Source of the DNA: Alphaproteobacteria bacterium
GTDB lineage: Bacteria > Pseudomonadota > Alphaproteobacteria > SMXP01
Length of the DNA: 6,298 nt
Direction: 5' to 3'
NCBI GenBank assembly: GCA_028280675.1
Contig: JANQLI010000050.1
Span: 1-6,298 of the forward strand
In this document: positions 5,239-6,298 of the stretch, in pieces
Layout: the number at the start of each line of letters is the position of its first letter
Numbering within the stretch: the stretch's first letter is position 1
Program-made: the position numbers and the translations under genes
Notes under the pieces: model-generated
The model's database searches: none
Seen by the model: only the letters and a program-made list of their open reading frames with translations
What the model was told of the DNA's origin: nothing

Positions 5239-6015
5239 TTACGCGTTAACAAGCGCCATCACCCGTAGCGGGCTTCCCGAGCCATGTTTGATTTTAAGTG
5301 GTGGGCAAATAAGGATCGCTCCTGTTGGCGGTAATTGATCGAGATTGTTTAAACACTGCAGGCCATAACGGTTATTGCCATGCAAATGATAATGTGCCGG
5401 ATAAGGGGGTTCAAAATGCGCCGCTTGCCCGGCATCTGTTCCGACGGTTTCGGTGCCAAAACCGATGATGTTGCGTTCATGAATCAGATAATTGACAGCA
5501 TCCGCATCAGGCCCTGGGGAATGCGCCCCGTCTTCACGTAAATTGAGATAGTCTGCGCCACTTTTCTTCGACCAATCGGTGCGCATGAACACCCAACTAC
5601 CCTCAGGGATGTCGCCGTGCTCTTTTTCCCATGCTTGGATGAAGTCAACCGTCAGAATGTAATCCTCGTCCTTTGCGACTTCGCTTGAACAATCAATCAC
5701 GCAGACCGGACGCACAAAGGCCGAGGTCGGCACGGTATCCACTGTGGCATCGGGAAGATCTTTTCCAGATATCCAATGGATCGGCGCATCAAAATGCGTA
5801 CCGGTATGTTCACCGCAGGTAAAGTTGCGCCAATACCATGCCGGGCCGCGCTCATCATAACGGGATACTTCTTCCACACGGAAACGCGCGCATTGCCCAA
5901 ATTCCACGGGCAGCACAATCACAGGAAAGTCAGGATCAAGAGTGTGCGTGAGATCGACCGTCTTGACGTTGCCCGCCAGTAAATCCGCGCCTAAGTTTTG
6001 CAAAACTTCTGTCAT
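5239..6015 (-). CDS. Cyclase-family metal-dependent hydrolase (kynurenine formamidase / isatin hydrolase superfamily)
   Basis: This 258-residue protein has the usual length of the family. The metal-site signature HTGTHFDAPIH occupies 70-80, giving ligands His70, His74 and Asp76 and likely catalytic His80. Downstream blocks are VFMRTDWS (142-149), GFGTETVGTDAGQ (185-197), PPYPAHYHLHGNN (203-215) and the C-terminal PPLKIKHGSGSPLRVMALV. Near 219-229, LQCLNNLDQLP stands where relatives read xENLxNLDxLP, so the usual glutamate is Gln220. From memory, isatin hydrolases show a similar exchange. The family opens amide or lactam bonds such as N-formylkynurenine or isatin, both leading to anthranilate, which would fit the neighbouring 2-aminobenzoyl-CoA enzyme. 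Specificity is not provable here. The ATG at 6015 has a strong GAGGAAAG site overlapping the stop of the upstream SDR gene, so the two form an operon. Confidence 0.88.
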   Translation of the reverse strand: MTEVLQNLGADLLAGNVKTVDLTHTLDPDFPVIVLPVEFGQCARFRVEEVSRYDERGPAWYWRNFTCGEHTGTHFDAPIHWISGKDLPDATVDTVPTSAFVRPVCVIDCSSEVAKDEDYILTVDFIQAWEKEHGDIPEGSWVFMRTDWSKKSGADYLNLREDGAHSPGPDADAVNYLIHERNIIGFGTETVGTDAGQAAHFEPPYPAHYHLHGNNRYGLQCLNNLDQLPPTGAILICPPLKIKHGSGSPLRVMALVNA

Positions 6016-6025
6016 CTTTCTTTCC

Positions 6026-6298
6026 TCAATCGACCAAATGCATTTGTGTGAGTTCTTTTTCCAACACGCGCGGGTCTTGTTTCCACCGCGTCATAAAATC
6101 TTTCGCGATGTCACCTACCACCACATCTTCAATGCCTTGTTCAAGGGCATTAACGACCATGTTGACAAGACGTGATGGCGCGACTTTGGGCGGCGGTAAA
6201 GGTTGATACCATTCATCTTCCAATGGCCCATGAAACGCATTGATCACTTTAATCCCGCTTTCATGAAACTCACCGCGCAAAGATTGACTGAGCGAATG
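6026..6298 (-). CDS. Short-chain dehydrogenase/reductase (SDR), C-terminal part, 5' end cut by window
   Basis: The last 90 codons of a gene enter from the right edge and end at TGA 6028-6026. The visible protein begins HSLSQSLRGEFHESGIKV, then INAFHGPLEDEW and LPPPKVAPSRLVNMVVNALE, then GIEDVVVGDIAKDFMTRW, ending near LEKELTQMHLVD. This is the C-terminal part of a classical SDR: helix alphaF, then the PGP(x)xT segment (here HGPLEDEW), then the final helix with the VxxxxxxAL pattern. The Rossmann and YxxxK parts lie outside, so cofactor and substrate cannot be read. The FHGPLE segment, with His replacing Pro, is slightly unusual. The stop overlaps the ribosome site of the cyclase gene 10 bases on, indicating co-transcription. 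A role in oxidising an alcohol or dihydrodiol in the same aromatic pathway is a guess. Confidence 0.75.
   Translation of the reverse strand, partial: HSLSQSLRGEFHESGIKVINAFHGPLEDEWYQPLPPPKVAPSRLVNMVVNALEQGIEDVVVGDIAKDFMTRWKQDPRVLEKELTQMHLVD

Noticed and set aside
5262..5280. Small GC hairpins (CCCG-TAG-CGGG and CGGG-CTT-CCCG) near the end of the cyclase gene as a terminator
   Set aside because: They lie inside the coding sequence, have 4-base stems and no following T run on either strand.

Overview
The window looks like part of a bacterial catabolic island for a CoA-activated aromatic compound. The most likely substrates are 2-aminobenzoate (anthranilate) or salicylate. Moderate base composition, compact gene packing and protein signatures point to a proteobacterium, plausibly a moderate-GC alphaproteobacterium. 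That placement is a weak guess from sequence feel, not a phylogeny.

Layout from left to right. (1) Positions 1-1568, minus strand: the first ~522 codons of a two-domain flavoprotein of the 2-aminobenzoyl-CoA monooxygenase/reductase (salicylyl-CoA 5-hydroxylase) type. An FAD monooxygenase domain is fused to an old-yellow-enzyme (OYE) domain, and the gene runs off the left edge. (2) 1569-1703: a divergent promoter region rich in inverted repeats. (3) 1704-2168, plus: a MarR-family regulator. (4) 2165-3622, minus: a stand-alone OYE-like FMN oxidoreductase whose stop codon shares the CTAG palindrome with the marR stop. (5) 3623-3712: its promoter region, with a near-copy of the inverted repeat found in front of the monooxygenase gene. 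(6) 3713-4696, minus: a Gfo/Idh/MocA oxidoreductase. (7) 4697-4813: a second divergent promoter region. (8) 4814-5233, plus: a 4-hydroxybenzoyl-CoA-thioesterase-type hotdog enzyme. (9) 5239-6015, minus: a cyclase-family metal hydrolase (kynurenine formamidase / isatin hydrolase superfamily). (10) 6026-6298, minus: the C-terminal end of a short-chain dehydrogenase (SDR), cut by the right edge and in one operon with the cyclase.

How the genes could work together (inference). The SDR and the cyclase-type hydrolase may feed in an aromatic acid such as anthranilate, from an indole/isatin- or kynurenine-like precursor. A CoA ligase, not in this window, would activate it. The fused monooxygenase/reductase would hydroxylate and reduce the ring, or hydroxylate salicylyl-CoA. 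The extra OYE enzyme and the Gfo/Idh enzyme would handle further redox steps, and the thioesterase would release CoA. The MarR protein probably represses both flavoenzyme genes through the shared AT-rich palindrome and responds to an aromatic acid or aryl-CoA.

The best-supported unexpected signal is that shared 22-bp operator-like palindrome in front of two separately transcribed flavoenzyme genes. No rRNA, tRNA, CRISPR, insertion sequence or clear intrinsic terminator was seen. No gene-free stretch exceeds 300 bases.
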